A stretch of 39,818 bases of DNA from NCBI RefSeq assembly GCF_024641065.1, contig NZ_JAHEDV010000006.1, positions 1-39,818 of the forward strand, in the 5' to 3' direction. Position numbers and translations under genes: made by a program. The DNA comes from Rhodoluna sp. (GTDB lineage Bacteria > Actinomycetota > Actinomycetes > Actinomycetales > Microbacteriaceae). Positions 26,939 to 35,742 of this stretch are shown here, in pieces (positions within the stretch are counted from its first letter, which is position 1; each line of letters opens with the position of its first letter). Below the pieces are notes generated by a model. It made no database searches. It was not told where the DNA came from and saw nothing but the letters and a program-made list of their open reading frames with translations.

Positions 26939-27550
26939 ATTAGCGATCCCCGCATCAATGAGCGCATCCGCGTGCCAGAGGTTCGCCTCGTCGGCGCCGC
27001 TGGTGAGCAGATTGGCGTTGTCCGAATCGAAGACGCACTGCGCATGGCGCAGGAACAAGACCTTGACCTAGTCGAGGTTGCGCCAACTTCAAAGCCACCG
27101 GTTGCAAAGCTGATGGACTTCGGCAAGTTCAAGTACGAAGCTGCACAGAAAGTTCGTGAAGCTCGCAAGAACCAGGTCAACACCATCCTTAAGACTGTTC
27201 GTTTTGGTCTAAAGATTGACGCGCACGACTACGGCACCAAGCGTGGTCAGATCGAACGCTTCCTCAAAGCAGGCGACAAAGTAAAGGTGATCGTAGTATT
27301 CCGCGGTCGCGAACAGTCTCGCCCAGAAATGGGTATCAAGTTGCTTCAGAAGCTAGCCGAAGAAGTAGCCGAGTTGGGTGCTGTCGAATCGAATCCTTCG
27401 ATCGACGGCCGAAACATGGTTATGGTTATCGGTCCGCTAAAGAACAAGGCTGATGCTAAGGCAGAAGCCAAGAAAGCGGCAGAGAAGGCGGCCCCGGTCG
27501 CAGCTCGCCCAGACCAGCCAAACGAATCAGACGCAGTAGCGGCTGAGTAG
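26939..27550 (+). CDS. infC: Translation initiation factor IF-3, ATT start
   Basis: Binds the 30S subunit and checks start-codon/initiator tRNA pairing. The conserved N terminus [18 protein letters not shown] begins right after an ATT codon at 26939, with GAGGAG a few bases upstream. No ATG, GTG or TTG lies at a suitable position; starting at the in-frame ATT at 26894 would add a nonconserved stretch through the leader. ATT is the known atypical start of infC in other bacteria and allows IF3 to repress its own translation. The product is 203 residues: an N domain, a lysine-rich linker near 70-85, a C domain and an Ala/Lys/Glu-rich tail of about 35 residues. rpmI and rplT follow. Confidence 0.93.
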   Translation: MSDPRINERIRVPEVRLVGAAGEQIGVVRIEDALRMAQEQDLDLVEVAPTSKPPVAKLMDFGKFKYEAAQKVREARKNQVNTILKTVRFGLKIDAHDYGTKRGQIERFLKAGDKVKVIVVFRGREQSRPEMGIKLLQKLAEEVAELGAVESNPSIDGRNMVMVIGPLKNKADAKAEAKKAAEKAAPVAARPDQPNESDAVAAE

Positions 27551-27565
27551 AAACAGGAGATAGCA

Positions 27566-27760
27566 ATGCCAAAGCAGAAGACCCACTCGGGCGCCAAGAA
27601 GCGTTTCCGCTTCACCGGTAGCGGCAAGATCATGAAAGAACAGATCAACATGCGCCACAACCAGGAGCACATGTCGAACCGTCGCAAGCGTCGCCTAAAC
27701 GTAGACCAGGTTGTCTCAAAGGCCGACCACAAGACCCTCAAGACCCTACTCGGCAAATAA
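27566..27760 (+). CDS. rpmI: 50S ribosomal protein L35
   Basis: A 64-residue basic protein with the L35 pattern [20 protein letters not shown] and KRRLN in the middle. AGGAGA lies 8 nt before the ATG. It is 15 nt behind infC in the standard infC-rpmI-rplT order. Confidence 0.97.
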   Translation: MPKQKTHSGAKKRFRFTGSGKIMKEQINMRHNQEHMSNRRKRRLNVDQVVSKADHKTLKTLLGK

Positions 27761-27822
27761 GCCCGAATCGACCAAATCTGAGGGTGCTACGGCAGCTTTC
27801 AGTTAATTTTTAGGAGCAACAA

Positions 27823-28206
27823 ATGGCAAGAGTAAAAAACGCGGTTAACGGTGCTAAGAAGCGTCGTACCGCACTAGAGCGCGCCAAGGGTTACCGCGGT
27901 CAGCGTTCACGCCTTTACCGCATGGCGAAGCAGCAGATGCTTCACTCATTGGTTTACGCGTACAACGACCGTCGTGCACGCAAGGGTGACTTCCGTCGTC
28001 TTTGGATCCAGCGCATCAACGCTGCTTCTCGCGCCAATGGTATGACCTACAACCGCTTCATCCAGGGCCTAGCGCTTGCTGGTATCGAGGTTGACCGTCG
28101 TATCTTGGCTGACATCGCAGTTCACGACCCAAAGACCTTCACCACCTTGGTTGCATCTGCAAAGGCAGCTTTGCCAGCAGACACCTCAGCTCCAAAGGTA
28201 AAGTAG
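27823..28206 (+). CDS. rplT: 50S ribosomal protein L20
   Basis: A 127-residue early-assembly protein of the large subunit, with the long basic N-terminal helix ([20 protein letters not shown]) and the globular part containing [25 protein letters not shown] lies before the ATG. The 62-nt gap after rpmI holds no obvious terminator. In other phyla L20 represses this operon by binding its mRNA; whether it does so here is unknown. Confidence 0.97.
   Translation: MARVKNAVNGAKKRRTALERAKGYRGQRSRLYRMAKQQMLHSLVYAYNDRRARKGDFRRLWIQRINAASRANGMTYNRFIQGLALAGIEVDRRILADIAVHDPKTFTTLVASAKAALPADTSAPKVK
28199..28204 (+). promoter_or_regulatory. Candidate -10 element TAAAGT before the rRNA methyltransferase gene
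   Basis: TAAAGT ends 6 nt before the TTG at 28211 and overlaps the last codons of rplT. It is the weakest match of the series but sits at the exact recurring spacing. Confidence 0.3.
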
Positions 28207-28210
28207 TCCC

Positions 28211-29005
28211 TTGCTAATCGATCCCAAGGCCAATAAGGTCCGCGGGGTTGCCAAGCTAACTAAGAAAGACGCCCGGTCATCGACCGGGCTCTTTCTGCTT
28301 GAGGGACCACAAGGACTAAAAGAGGCGCTCGACCGCCCAAAGTTGATCGTTGAGTTGTTCGCAACTGAAAACGCTTTGGCGCGCTACGAAGATCTTTTTG
28401 ACCGAGTCGAGTCTGCTCGAATTGATGTGCAATTGGTCTCAGAACCAGTGCTCAAAGCGCTAACTGACACAACGACACCTCAGGGCATCGTGGCAGTTTG
28501 CCGCCAACTACACGTAACGCTCGACGACATCATCGCTGCGAAACCACAGTTGGTGGCCCTGCTGGCGAACATCCGTGACCCAGGAAACGCCGGAACCGTA
28601 TTGCGTGCCGCTGATGCCTCTGGTGCGGATGCTGTTATTTTTTCAGCTAATAGCGTGGATGTTTATAACCCGAAGGTTGTCCGTTCAACCACCGGTTCGC
28701 TTTTTCACCTGCCATTCGCAATTGATGTCGAAATCGATGAGGCTATTGCCAAGTTGAAAGCCGCTGGATTGCAAGTTTTTGCCGCAAATGGTGGTGGTGT
28801 TGAGATTCCTTCGCTTTCCAAGGATGACCTCGCTGCACCTACAACCTGGGTATTCGGCAATGAGGCTTGGGGATTCGAACAAACCACCCTCGATTTGGTT
28901 GATCGCGAAGTTGCTGTGCCGCTTTACGGCGCTGCTGAATCTCTTAACCTAGCTACAGCTGCCAGCATCTGTCTTTACGCTTCGGCGTTCGCCCAAAATA
29001 CCTAG
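28211..29005 (+). CDS. TrmH/SpoU family RNA methyltransferase
   Basis: A 264-residue SPOUT 2'-O-ribose methyltransferase. The N-terminal substrate-binding part (VRGVAKLTKKDARSSTGLFLLEGPQGLKEAL) is followed by the trefoil-knot motifs NIRDPGNAGTVLRAADASGADAVI, VFGNEAWGF and the C-terminal VPLYGAAESLNLATAASICLY. A gene of this family lies between rplT and pheS in most actinobacteria (tsnR-like); 23S rRNA is the likely target. The TTG start is chosen because relatives begin with ML.NP and because it lies 5 nt after rplT. No Shine-Dalgarno site is visible. Confidence 0.88.
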   Translation: MLIDPKANKVRGVAKLTKKDARSSTGLFLLEGPQGLKEALDRPKLIVELFATENALARYEDLFDRVESARIDVQLVSEPVLKALTDTTTPQGIVAVCRQLHVTLDDIIAAKPQLVALLANIRDPGNAGTVLRAADASGADAVIFSANSVDVYNPKVVRSTTGSLFHLPFAIDVEIDEAIAKLKAAGLQVFAANGGGVEIPSLSKDDLAAPTTWVFGNEAWGFEQTTLDLVDREVAVPLYGAAESLNLATAASICLYASAFAQNT

Positions 29006-29023
29006 GCTTTGGCCTTCAAAAGG

Positions 29024-29029
29024 TAGACT
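29024..29029 (+). promoter_or_regulatory. Candidate -10 element TAGACT of pheS-pheT
   Basis: TAGACT ends 8 nt before the pheS ATG. A second hexamer, TAGGCT at 29003-29008, begins with the stop codon of the preceding gene and could give a short leader instead, with AAAGG as Shine-Dalgarno. Confidence 0.45.
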
Positions 29030-29037
29030 TAGAGCCT

Positions 29038-30078
29038 ATGTCTGCCGAAAATCCAATCACTCAAGAAGCCGTTGATTCTGCTGTTGCAGAGTCGCTCGCG
29101 CTCATCAATGCCGCGACCGACCTTGCTAGCCTCAAAGCTGCCAGGGGAGTTGCCGTAGGCGAGCAATCACAGATTGCGCAATTGAATGCCCAGCTTAGAA
29201 ACTTGCCAAATGAACTTAAGGCTGCTGCCGGTGCGCTAATCGGTCAGGCTCGCGGCTCAGTAAATGCCGCTTTTGCTCAAAAAGAGACAGAGTTCGCTGC
29301 TGCTGAAGAGCAGGCTAAATTGGCTGCCGAGTCGGTTGACGTTACCGCTGCGGCCGAGCCAGCGCGCATTGGTGCGCGTCACCCGCTAAGCCTGCTTCAA
29401 GACACCATCGCTGATGTGTTTGTTGGCATGGGTTGGGAAATCGCTGAAGGCCCTGAGATTGAAAACGAGTGGTTCAATTTTGATGCGCTAAATTTCGATG
29501 CTGATCACCCGGCCAGAGCTATGCAAGACACATTCTTTGTAGAGCCAGTAGATTCACACTTGGTTTTGCGCACCCACACTTCACCGGTGCAGGTTCGTTC
29601 GATGCTCGAGCGTGATCTGCCACTGTATGTTCTTTGCCCGGGGCGCGTATTTCGCACCGACGAACTCGATGCTACCCATACACCGGTGTTCCACCAGGTA
29701 GAGGGACTAGCGGTTGACAAGGGCCTGACAATGGCAGATCTGCGCGGTACGCTTGAGCACTTTGCCAGAATCATGTTCGGCCCTGATGCGCAAATTCGTC
29801 TGCGCCCATCGTTCTTTCCGTTCACTGAACCTTCGGCTGAGCTCGACGTTTGGCACCCGGGTGCCAAGGGCGGCGCGCGTTGGGTCGAGTGGGGTGGCTG
29901 TGGCATGGTGAACCCGAATGTCTTGAAAGCTGCTGGTATTGACCCTGAGGTTTACTCAGGCTTCGCTTTTGGCATGGGCATCGAGCGCACCTTGATGTTC
30001 CGCAATGATGTTCGCGACATGCACGACATGGTTGAATCTGATGTCCGATTCAGCGAGCAGTTTGGAGTTTCGATCTAA
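29038..30078 (+). CDS. pheS: Phenylalanine-tRNA ligase alpha subunit
   Basis: Catalytic subunit of the (alpha-beta)2 class II synthetase. The 346 residues comprise an N-terminal coiled coil (about 1-100) that grips tRNA-Phe, then the class II catalytic core. The core has HPLSLLQDTIADVFVGMGWEI, the GRVFRTDELDATHTPVFHQVEG block (motif 2) and GFAFGMGIERTLMFR (motif 3). The stop codon overlaps the pheT start (TAATG), which helps balance the two subunits. No leader peptide rich in Phe codons or T-box was seen upstream. Confidence 0.97.
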   Translation: MSAENPITQEAVDSAVAESLALINAATDLASLKAARGVAVGEQSQIAQLNAQLRNLPNELKAAAGALIGQARGSVNAAFAQKETEFAAAEEQAKLAAESVDVTAAAEPARIGARHPLSLLQDTIADVFVGMGWEIAEGPEIENEWFNFDALNFDADHPARAMQDTFFVEPVDSHLVLRTHTSPVQVRSMLERDLPLYVLCPGRVFRTDELDATHTPVFHQVEGLAVDKGLTMADLRGTLEHFARIMFGPDAQIRLRPSFFPFTEPSAELDVWHPGAKGGARWVEWGGCGMVNPNVLKAAGIDPEVYSGFAFGMGIERTLMFRNDVRDMHDMVESDVRFSEQFGVSI

Positions 30079-32600
30079 TGCGCGTTCCTTTGTCTTGGTT
30101 GGCTGAATACGTCGACCTTCCAGGAGATGCAAATCCTGACAGTGTCATGGCCCAATTGGTAAAAATTGGTCTTGAAGAAGAAGGCTCACACTCTTTTGAT
30201 GTGACCGGGCCAGTGGTGGTCGGTCAGGTACTCGAATTCACTCCCGAAGAGCAGAAGAATGGCAAAACCATTCGTTGGTGCCAGGTACGCGTTGCTGCTG
30301 AAGGCACCAAAGCTGCCGACGGTGGCGATGATGTTCGAGGCATCGTCTGCGGAGCATCAAATTTTGAAGTTGGCGACAAAGTAGTTGTGTGCCTGCCGGG
30401 TGCAGTGCTGCCAGGAGATTTCCAGATCACTCCACGAAGCACCTACGGACACATCAGCGACGGCATGATGGCGTCTGCTCGTGAGCTAAACCTTAGTGAC
30501 GATCACGCTGGCATCATTCGACTTGGTGAACTAGGCCTAGACCCAAAGGTGGGTGTCGACGCACTCGAGTTGCTTTGCCTAACCGAAGAGGCCGCCGAGG
30601 TGAACGTAACCCCAGACCGTGGTTATTGCTTCTCTATCCGTGGCATTGCTCGCGAGTACTCACACGCAACCGGCGCTGATTTCAGAGATCCGATCGGCAA
30701 CGTGCACCCAGAAGCTGGCCACGGAATCACCCTCAAGGTGAATGACAGTGCCCCGATTCGAGGCCAAGTTGGCACCAGTCGATTTGTTCTTCGCACCGTA
30801 AAGGGAGTAGACCCTAAGCGTCCGACCCCGCCATGGATGGTCGCCAGACTCAAGATGGCTGGCATGCGTTCAATCTCTTTGATTGTTGACATCACCAACT
30901 ACGTAATGCTCGAACTCGGTCAGCCTATCCACGCGTATGACTTGGATAAAATCACCGGCGGTCTAGAAGTTCGTCGTGCCAAAGTTGGCGAAACCTTGAA
31001 GACTCTTGACGGACAAGAGCGCAAACTCCACCCTGAAGATCTCGTCATTGCAGATGATGCTGGTGCCATCGGTTTGGCCGGAGTTATGGGCGGCGAGGCC
31101 ACCGAAGTCTCTGAAAGCACTGTCAACGTGCTTATCGAGGCAGCCCACTTCGAAGCAATCTCAATTGCCCGCACCGCTCGTCGTCACCGTCTGCCTTCTG
31201 AGGCCTCTAAGCGATACGAACGAGGTGTTGACACCGCAATTGCCGCTCATGCCGCAGCCCGTGTTGTTCAGCTGCTTGAGGTTCAGGCGCTAGGCACTGC
31301 CGATTCGCTGGGGGCTGAGCACCACACCCACACCGAGGCTTTGCCAATTTGGCTGCCGGCTGAGTTTGCTACCGAATTGGTTGGTGTTGACTACACCAAG
31401 GATGAAATCGTCACCGTGCTAAACCAGATTGGTTGCGTAATTGCATCCGTTGATGGTGGTTTCGAAGTAATCGCGCCTTCATGGCGACCAGATCTGACTC
31501 ACAAGACAGACCTGGTTGAAGAAATTGCTCGAATCTCTGGTTACGATCGCATTCCTTCACGTCTGCCAATTGCGCCTCCGGGTCGCGGCCTTACTCCTGA
31601 CCAGAAACGCCGTCGGGCAGTTATCAATTCTCTTGCGGGTGCAGGCCATGTTGAGGTTTTGACCTATCCGTTCGTTTCAGCTTCGCAAAATGCTTGGTTC
31701 GCGCAAGAGTCGTCACAAGCCACCGTCAAGTTAGCCAACGCGCTTCAGGGTGATGCCAACGAAATGCGTGTGTCGATTTTGCCGGGTCTAGTCGATGCTG
31801 CCAAGCGAAACCTTTCTCGAGGTCTTACCGATCTGGCAATTTTCGAAGAAGGTCTGGTTTTCTTGCCTTCTGCAGGAGCTAAAAACCTAAAAGAGTTGCC
31901 AGCGGGAAATGAGCGTCCTACCGAGGCTCAATTGAACCAACTTCAACAAACCGTGCCACAGCAACCTCACCGCGTTGCCGGAGTTTTCACGGGCAACCGT
32001 GTTTCGCAGCAGGTAGGCGTAGCGGCGATTGAAGCCGACTACCAGGATGCAATCCACGCTGCCAGACTTGTGACTCACGCAGTTGGTCTGCAACTAGTTG
32101 TTCGACAAGCTAGCCCAGTCGGATTCCACCCTGGTCGTTCAGCTGAACTGTTGGTTGCCACCAGTGCAGGTGAAATTTCTATCGGTTTTGCCGGAGAACT
32201 TGACCCCAACCTAACCGTTGAAAATGACTTGCCTAGGCGAGTAGCTGCTTTCGAGATTGACCTTAGCCAACTCTTCGCAATCGCGCCTAACGTGATTCAG
32301 GCTGGTTCTGTCCTCACCATGCCTGCTGCCACCCAAGACCTGTCGCTAGTTGTGCCGGTTGATGTTCCTGCGGGCGATGTTCTAGTGGTCATTCGCGAGG
32401 GTGCCGGAGAACTTCTTGAACATGTTTCGTTGACCGATGATTACCGCGGTGCAAACGTTCAGCCAGGTCATAAATCTCTGACTTTTGCCTTGCGATTTAG
32501 AGCCGAAGACAGAACTTTGACTCAGGCCGAAGCTAGTGTTGCGCGAGACCAAGCAGTTGCCTTGGCTGGCGAAAAATTCGGCGCAACACTTCGCGCTTAG
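30078..32600 (+). CDS. pheT: Phenylalanine-tRNA ligase beta subunit
   Basis: An 840-residue structural and editing subunit. Domains in order are an N-terminal part, the tRNA-binding EMAP-like domain at about 40-155 (VGQVLEF...; CGASNFEVGDKVVVCLPGAVLPG), the B3/B4 editing region at about 215-400, the B5 domain near 410-480, a core-like domain and the C-terminal FDX-ACB anticodon-binding domain (about 745-840). The start is coupled to pheS. The downstream argC begins 22 nt later without a clear terminator, so some read-through into the arg cluster is possible. Confidence 0.97.
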   Translation: MRVPLSWLAEYVDLPGDANPDSVMAQLVKIGLEEEGSHSFDVTGPVVVGQVLEFTPEEQKNGKTIRWCQVRVAAEGTKAADGGDDVRGIVCGASNFEVGDKVVVCLPGAVLPGDFQITPRSTYGHISDGMMASARELNLSDDHAGIIRLGELGLDPKVGVDALELLCLTEEAAEVNVTPDRGYCFSIRGIAREYSHATGADFRDPIGNVHPEAGHGITLKVNDSAPIRGQVGTSRFVLRTVKGVDPKRPTPPWMVARLKMAGMRSISLIVDITNYVMLELGQPIHAYDLDKITGGLEVRRAKVGETLKTLDGQERKLHPEDLVIADDAGAIGLAGVMGGEATEVSESTVNVLIEAAHFEAISIARTARRHRLPSEASKRYERGVDTAIAAHAAARVVQLLEVQALGTADSLGAEHHTHTEALPIWLPAEFATELVGVDYTKDEIVTVLNQIGCVIASVDGGFEVIAPSWRPDLTHKTDLVEEIARISGYDRIPSRLPIAPPGRGLTPDQKRRRAVINSLAGAGHVEVLTYPFVSASQNAWFAQESSQATVKLANALQGDANEMRVSILPGLVDAAKRNLSRGLTDLAIFEEGLVFLPSAGAKNLKELPAGNERPTEAQLNQLQQTVPQQPHRVAGVFTGNRVSQQVGVAAIEADYQDAIHAARLVTHAVGLQLVVRQASPVGFHPGRSAELLVATSAGEISIGFAGELDPNLTVENDLPRRVAAFEIDLSQLFAIAPNVIQAGSVLTMPAATQDLSLVVPVDVPAGDVLVVIREGAGELLEHVSLTDDYRGANVQPGHKSLTFALRFRAEDRTLTQAEASVARDQAVALAGEKFGATLRA

Positions 32601-32622
32601 TTCAAATCGGATTGGGGTTGAA

Positions 32623-33681
32623 ATGGCATATTCAGTAGCCATCGCGGGTGCCAGTGGCAATGTCGGCGGAGAACTTCTTCGCCTAGTTGCTGCACATCCT
32701 CAGCTTGAACTCAAAACCGTAACTGCCAGCAGCATGGTGGGTGAGAAGGTGGCATCCCTTCACCCAAATGTTGCTAAGTATGCAGATGTAGTCTTCACAG
32801 AAAATACAGCCGAGAACCTTCAGGGTCACGACGTTGTTTTTCTCGCGCTACCTCACTCGAAATCTGCTGAGGTTGCAGCTTGGTTGTCTGAGGAATGTCT
32901 GGTGCTTGATTGCGGCGCCGATTTTCGCCTAGAAAGCGCAACCGATTGGCAAAGGTTCTATGGCGGCGAGCACGCCGGAACCTGGACCTACGGCATGCCC
33001 GAGCTGCTCATCCAAGACGGCCACAAACAGCGTGAACTTCTAAAGAACTCAAAGCGAATTGCAGTGCCGGGGTGCAATGTGACGGCCATTACTCTCGGTC
33101 TTGCACCAGCCTTGGCCGCGCATTTGGTTGAGGTAGATGACCTGGTCAGTGTGCTCACAGTCGGAACATCAGGTGCCGGTAGAGGCGCAACCGAGAAACT
33201 TTTTGAAGAGGAACCAAGCGGCTCAGCTTATGCCTATCAAGTTGGCGGAATACACCGTCACACCCCTGAAATTGAGCAGAATCTTTCTAAATCAGCTGGC
33301 GAGCTAATTCAAATCTCTTTCACTCCGGTTTTGGCATCACTCGAGCGCGGAATCCTTTCGGTCAACACAGCAAAACTCGTCGCCGGTGTGTCAATTGATC
33401 AGATTAGAGCGGCCTACGAAATCGCTTATTCCGACGAACAATTTCTAGAATTGTTGCCAGTCGGAGAGTTTCCAAAGACCTCGACAATCATTGGCGAAAA
33501 CAAGGCCACTATCGGCTTGGCTATTGACGAACACGCAAATCGTTTGGTTTCAGTTTGCGCCATCGATAATTTGGTAAAAGGCACCGGTGGCGCCGCAATT
33601 CAGTCAATGAATATTGCACTTGGTTTGCCAGAAGCAGCTGGTCTCACTGACATCTCACTAGTACAGAACGGGTCAAAATAA
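32623..33681 (+). CDS. argC: N-acetyl-gamma-glutamyl-phosphate reductase
   Basis: NADPH-dependent third step of arginine synthesis. The 352 residues have the nucleotide motif GASGNVGG at 9-16, catalytic Cys151 in VPGCNVTA and the HRHTPEIEQ motif at 211-219. The reading frame extends back to 32536 inside pheT, but the ATG at 32623 gives the conserved N terminus and is preferred. The Shine-Dalgarno site (GGGG) is weak. No clear ArgR operator was recognised upstream. The stop codon overlaps the argJ start (TAATG). Confidence 0.95.
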   Translation: MAYSVAIAGASGNVGGELLRLVAAHPQLELKTVTASSMVGEKVASLHPNVAKYADVVFTENTAENLQGHDVVFLALPHSKSAEVAAWLSEECLVLDCGADFRLESATDWQRFYGGEHAGTWTYGMPELLIQDGHKQRELLKNSKRIAVPGCNVTAITLGLAPALAAHLVEVDDLVSVLTVGTSGAGRGATEKLFEEEPSGSAYAYQVGGIHRHTPEIEQNLSKSAGELIQISFTPVLASLERGILSVNTAKLVAGVSIDQIRAAYEIAYSDEQFLELLPVGEFPKTSTIIGENKATIGLAIDEHANRLVSVCAIDNLVKGTGGAAIQSMNIALGLPEAAGLTDISLVQNGSK

Positions 33682-34835
33682 TGACTGTAACCACCCCAAA
33701 AGGTTTTAGTGCAGCAGGTGTCCACGCAGGGCTCAAGAAATCCGGCAATCTCGATCTAGCTCTCGTGGTTAACCATGGCCCTTCGAATGCTGCGGCAGCG
33801 GTCTTCACCACCAACCGTTGCCAGGCAAATCCGATTATCTGGAGTAAAGAAGTCATCCGTGACGGCCAGGTTTCGGCAATTATTTTGAACTCTGGCGGCG
33901 CCAATTGCTACACCGGAGCACAGGGTTTTCAAACTACACATTCGACTGCCGAAAAAGTCGCTGATTTATTGTCAGTTTCGGCCGGTGACGTGCTGGTCTG
34001 TTCTACCGGACTAATTGGCGAACAGCTCGATCTCGGCAAGTTGACCGCAGGTGCAGAAGCAGCTGTTGCACAACTCAGCGAAACCGCAGGCCTTAGTGCG
34101 GCGCAATCCATCATGACTACCGATTCGGTGTCAAAAACTGCAGAATTTATCAGCCCGGATGGTTGGTCAATCGGTGGCATGGCCAAGGGTGCAGGAATGC
34201 TTGCTCCAGGCCTTGCAACCATGCTGGTGGTCATCACTACTGATGTTCAGCTGGCCAGCGCGCGATTGGATGAAGCGCTTCGAGCTGCCACCAGAGTGTC
34301 TTTTGATCGTCTCGATTCTGACGGCTGCATGTCTACCAACGACCAAGTAACCCTAATGGCCTCGGGCGCCAGCGAAATTTCGCCAGATTTTGCCGATTTC
34401 AAAGTCGCATTAACCGGTGTCTGCATGGATCTAGCCCTTCAACTTCTAAGAGATGCCGAGGGCTCTAGTCACGACATCGCAATCCAGGTCGTAAATGCCG
34501 CTTCTGAAGACGATGCCGTAGAGGTTGGTCGCTCAGTAGCGCGAAACAACCTGTTCAAAGCTGCAATCTATGGCAATGACGCCAACTGGGGTCGCATTCT
34601 TGCTGCCGTGGGCGTGACCAAGGCGGACTTTGATCCTTATGACATTGATGTTGACATCAATGGCGTCAGCGTTTCTCGCAAAGGCCAGCCAGATCAACCA
34701 CGTGAATTAGTTGACCTAAAGCCTCGCGAAGTTTCAATTCGCATTTCTCTTAACGCCGGGTCTCACGAGGCTACTATTTACACCAACGATCTAACTCACG
34801 AATACGTAACCGAGAACAGCGCATACTCAAGCTAA
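33681..34835 (+). CDS. argJ: Glutamate N-acetyltransferase / ornithine acetyltransferase
   Basis: Transfers acetyl from N-acetylornithine to glutamate, giving a cyclic acetyl pathway. The 384-residue precursor self-cleaves before Thr180 in the motif KGAGMLAPGLATML; the C-terminal end (NDLTHEYVTENSAYSS) is intact. Thus the acetyl group is recycled, and no argE is needed. Starts and stops overlap argC and argB by one base each, forming a tightly coupled argC-argJ-argB unit. Whether it also uses acetyl-CoA cannot be read from the sequence. Confidence 0.96.
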   Translation: MTVTTPKGFSAAGVHAGLKKSGNLDLALVVNHGPSNAAAAVFTTNRCQANPIIWSKEVIRDGQVSAIILNSGGANCYTGAQGFQTTHSTAEKVADLLSVSAGDVLVCSTGLIGEQLDLGKLTAGAEAAVAQLSETAGLSAAQSIMTTDSVSKTAEFISPDGWSIGGMAKGAGMLAPGLATMLVVITTDVQLASARLDEALRAATRVSFDRLDSDGCMSTNDQVTLMASGASEISPDFADFKVALTGVCMDLALQLLRDAEGSSHDIAIQVVNAASEDDAVEVGRSVARNNLFKAAIYGNDANWGRILAAVGVTKADFDPYDIDVDINGVSVSRKGQPDQPRELVDLKPREVSIRISLNAGSHEATIYTNDLTHEYVTENSAYSS

Positions 34836-35728
34836 TGATTCCTTCATCCCAGCAAGACCAAGCCCTAGCGGCTATCAAGGCCGAGACCCTCATCGAATCA
34901 CTGCCTTGGTTACAGGCGTTCCACGGCAAAGTTGTGGTCATCAAATTCGGTGGCAACGCAATGGTTGATGAGGCCTTGCAAAAAGCTTTCGCCGAAGACA
35001 TGGCCTACCTGAGATGGGTCGGAATCAAGCCGGTTGTGGTTCACGGTGGCGGTCCACAGATTTCAGCCCGCTTAGCTGAACTGGGAATCCAGAGCGAATT
35101 CCGTGGTGGCTTCAGAGTCACCACAGACGAAACCATAACTGTGGTTCGCGATGTATTGCGCGAACAAATCTCTGCTCAACTTGCTGGAATGATTCAGGCG
35201 GCAGGTGCAGATACCGCCGTAATGTCGGGCGAAGATGCAAATCTTTTCCGCGCTGAAAAGACCGTTCTCGAGGGCGAAGATGGCCCGATTGATATTGGCT
35301 TGGTCGGTGAAGTCAACACGGTCAATCCTCGAATCGTTTTCGAGGCCCTTGACGCTGGTCGCATTCCGGTGGTTTCAACGGTTGCTCCAACCGTCGGGGG
35401 AGAGCTCCTGAACGTAAACGCCGACCTTGCCGCATCCTCCCTGGCCATCGCGCTTGGTGCAGAGAAGCTTATGGTGCTCACTGATGTACCTGGTCTTTAC
35501 AGCGATTGGCCAAACCGCGATTCACTGGTATCTGAGATTTCAACGAGTGAGCTTGAAGAACTCTTGCCGAAGCTTGAATCAGGCATGATCCCAAAGATGC
35601 AGGCTTGCCTTCAGGCAGTTCAGGGGGGTGTTCCGCGTGCCCACGTTATTGACGGGCGCACTCCGCACAGCATTTTGCTCGAAATCTTCACCGTCAACGG
35701 CTTCGGCACGATGGTTCAACCCGACTAA
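34835..35728 (+). CDS. argB: Acetylglutamate kinase
   Basis: Phosphorylates N-acetylglutamate. The 297 residues show VVIKFGGNAM near residue 31-40, the substrate loop VVHGGGPQI, and the C-terminal LESGMIPKMQACLQAVQGGV. The N-terminal helix before the kinase core (about 30 residues) is the feature linked to arginine feedback inhibition in hexameric enzymes. Coupled to argJ by TAATG. argD would normally come next in actinobacteria but argF follows directly after 14 nt. Confidence 0.96.
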   Translation: MIPSSQQDQALAAIKAETLIESLPWLQAFHGKVVVIKFGGNAMVDEALQKAFAEDMAYLRWVGIKPVVVHGGGPQISARLAELGIQSEFRGGFRVTTDETITVVRDVLREQISAQLAGMIQAAGADTAVMSGEDANLFRAEKTVLEGEDGPIDIGLVGEVNTVNPRIVFEALDAGRIPVVSTVAPTVGGELLNVNADLAASSLAIALGAEKLMVLTDVPGLYSDWPNRDSLVSEISTSELEELLPKLESGMIPKMQACLQAVQGGVPRAHVIDGRTPHSILLEIFTVNGFGTMVQPD

Positions 35729-35742
35729 AAGAAAGAAACCAA

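Noticed and set aside
27761-27822. Terminator or small RNA between rpmI and rplT
   Set aside because: The 62-nt gap has no stem followed by a T run; the short T stretch lies directly before the Shine-Dalgarno site of rplT.
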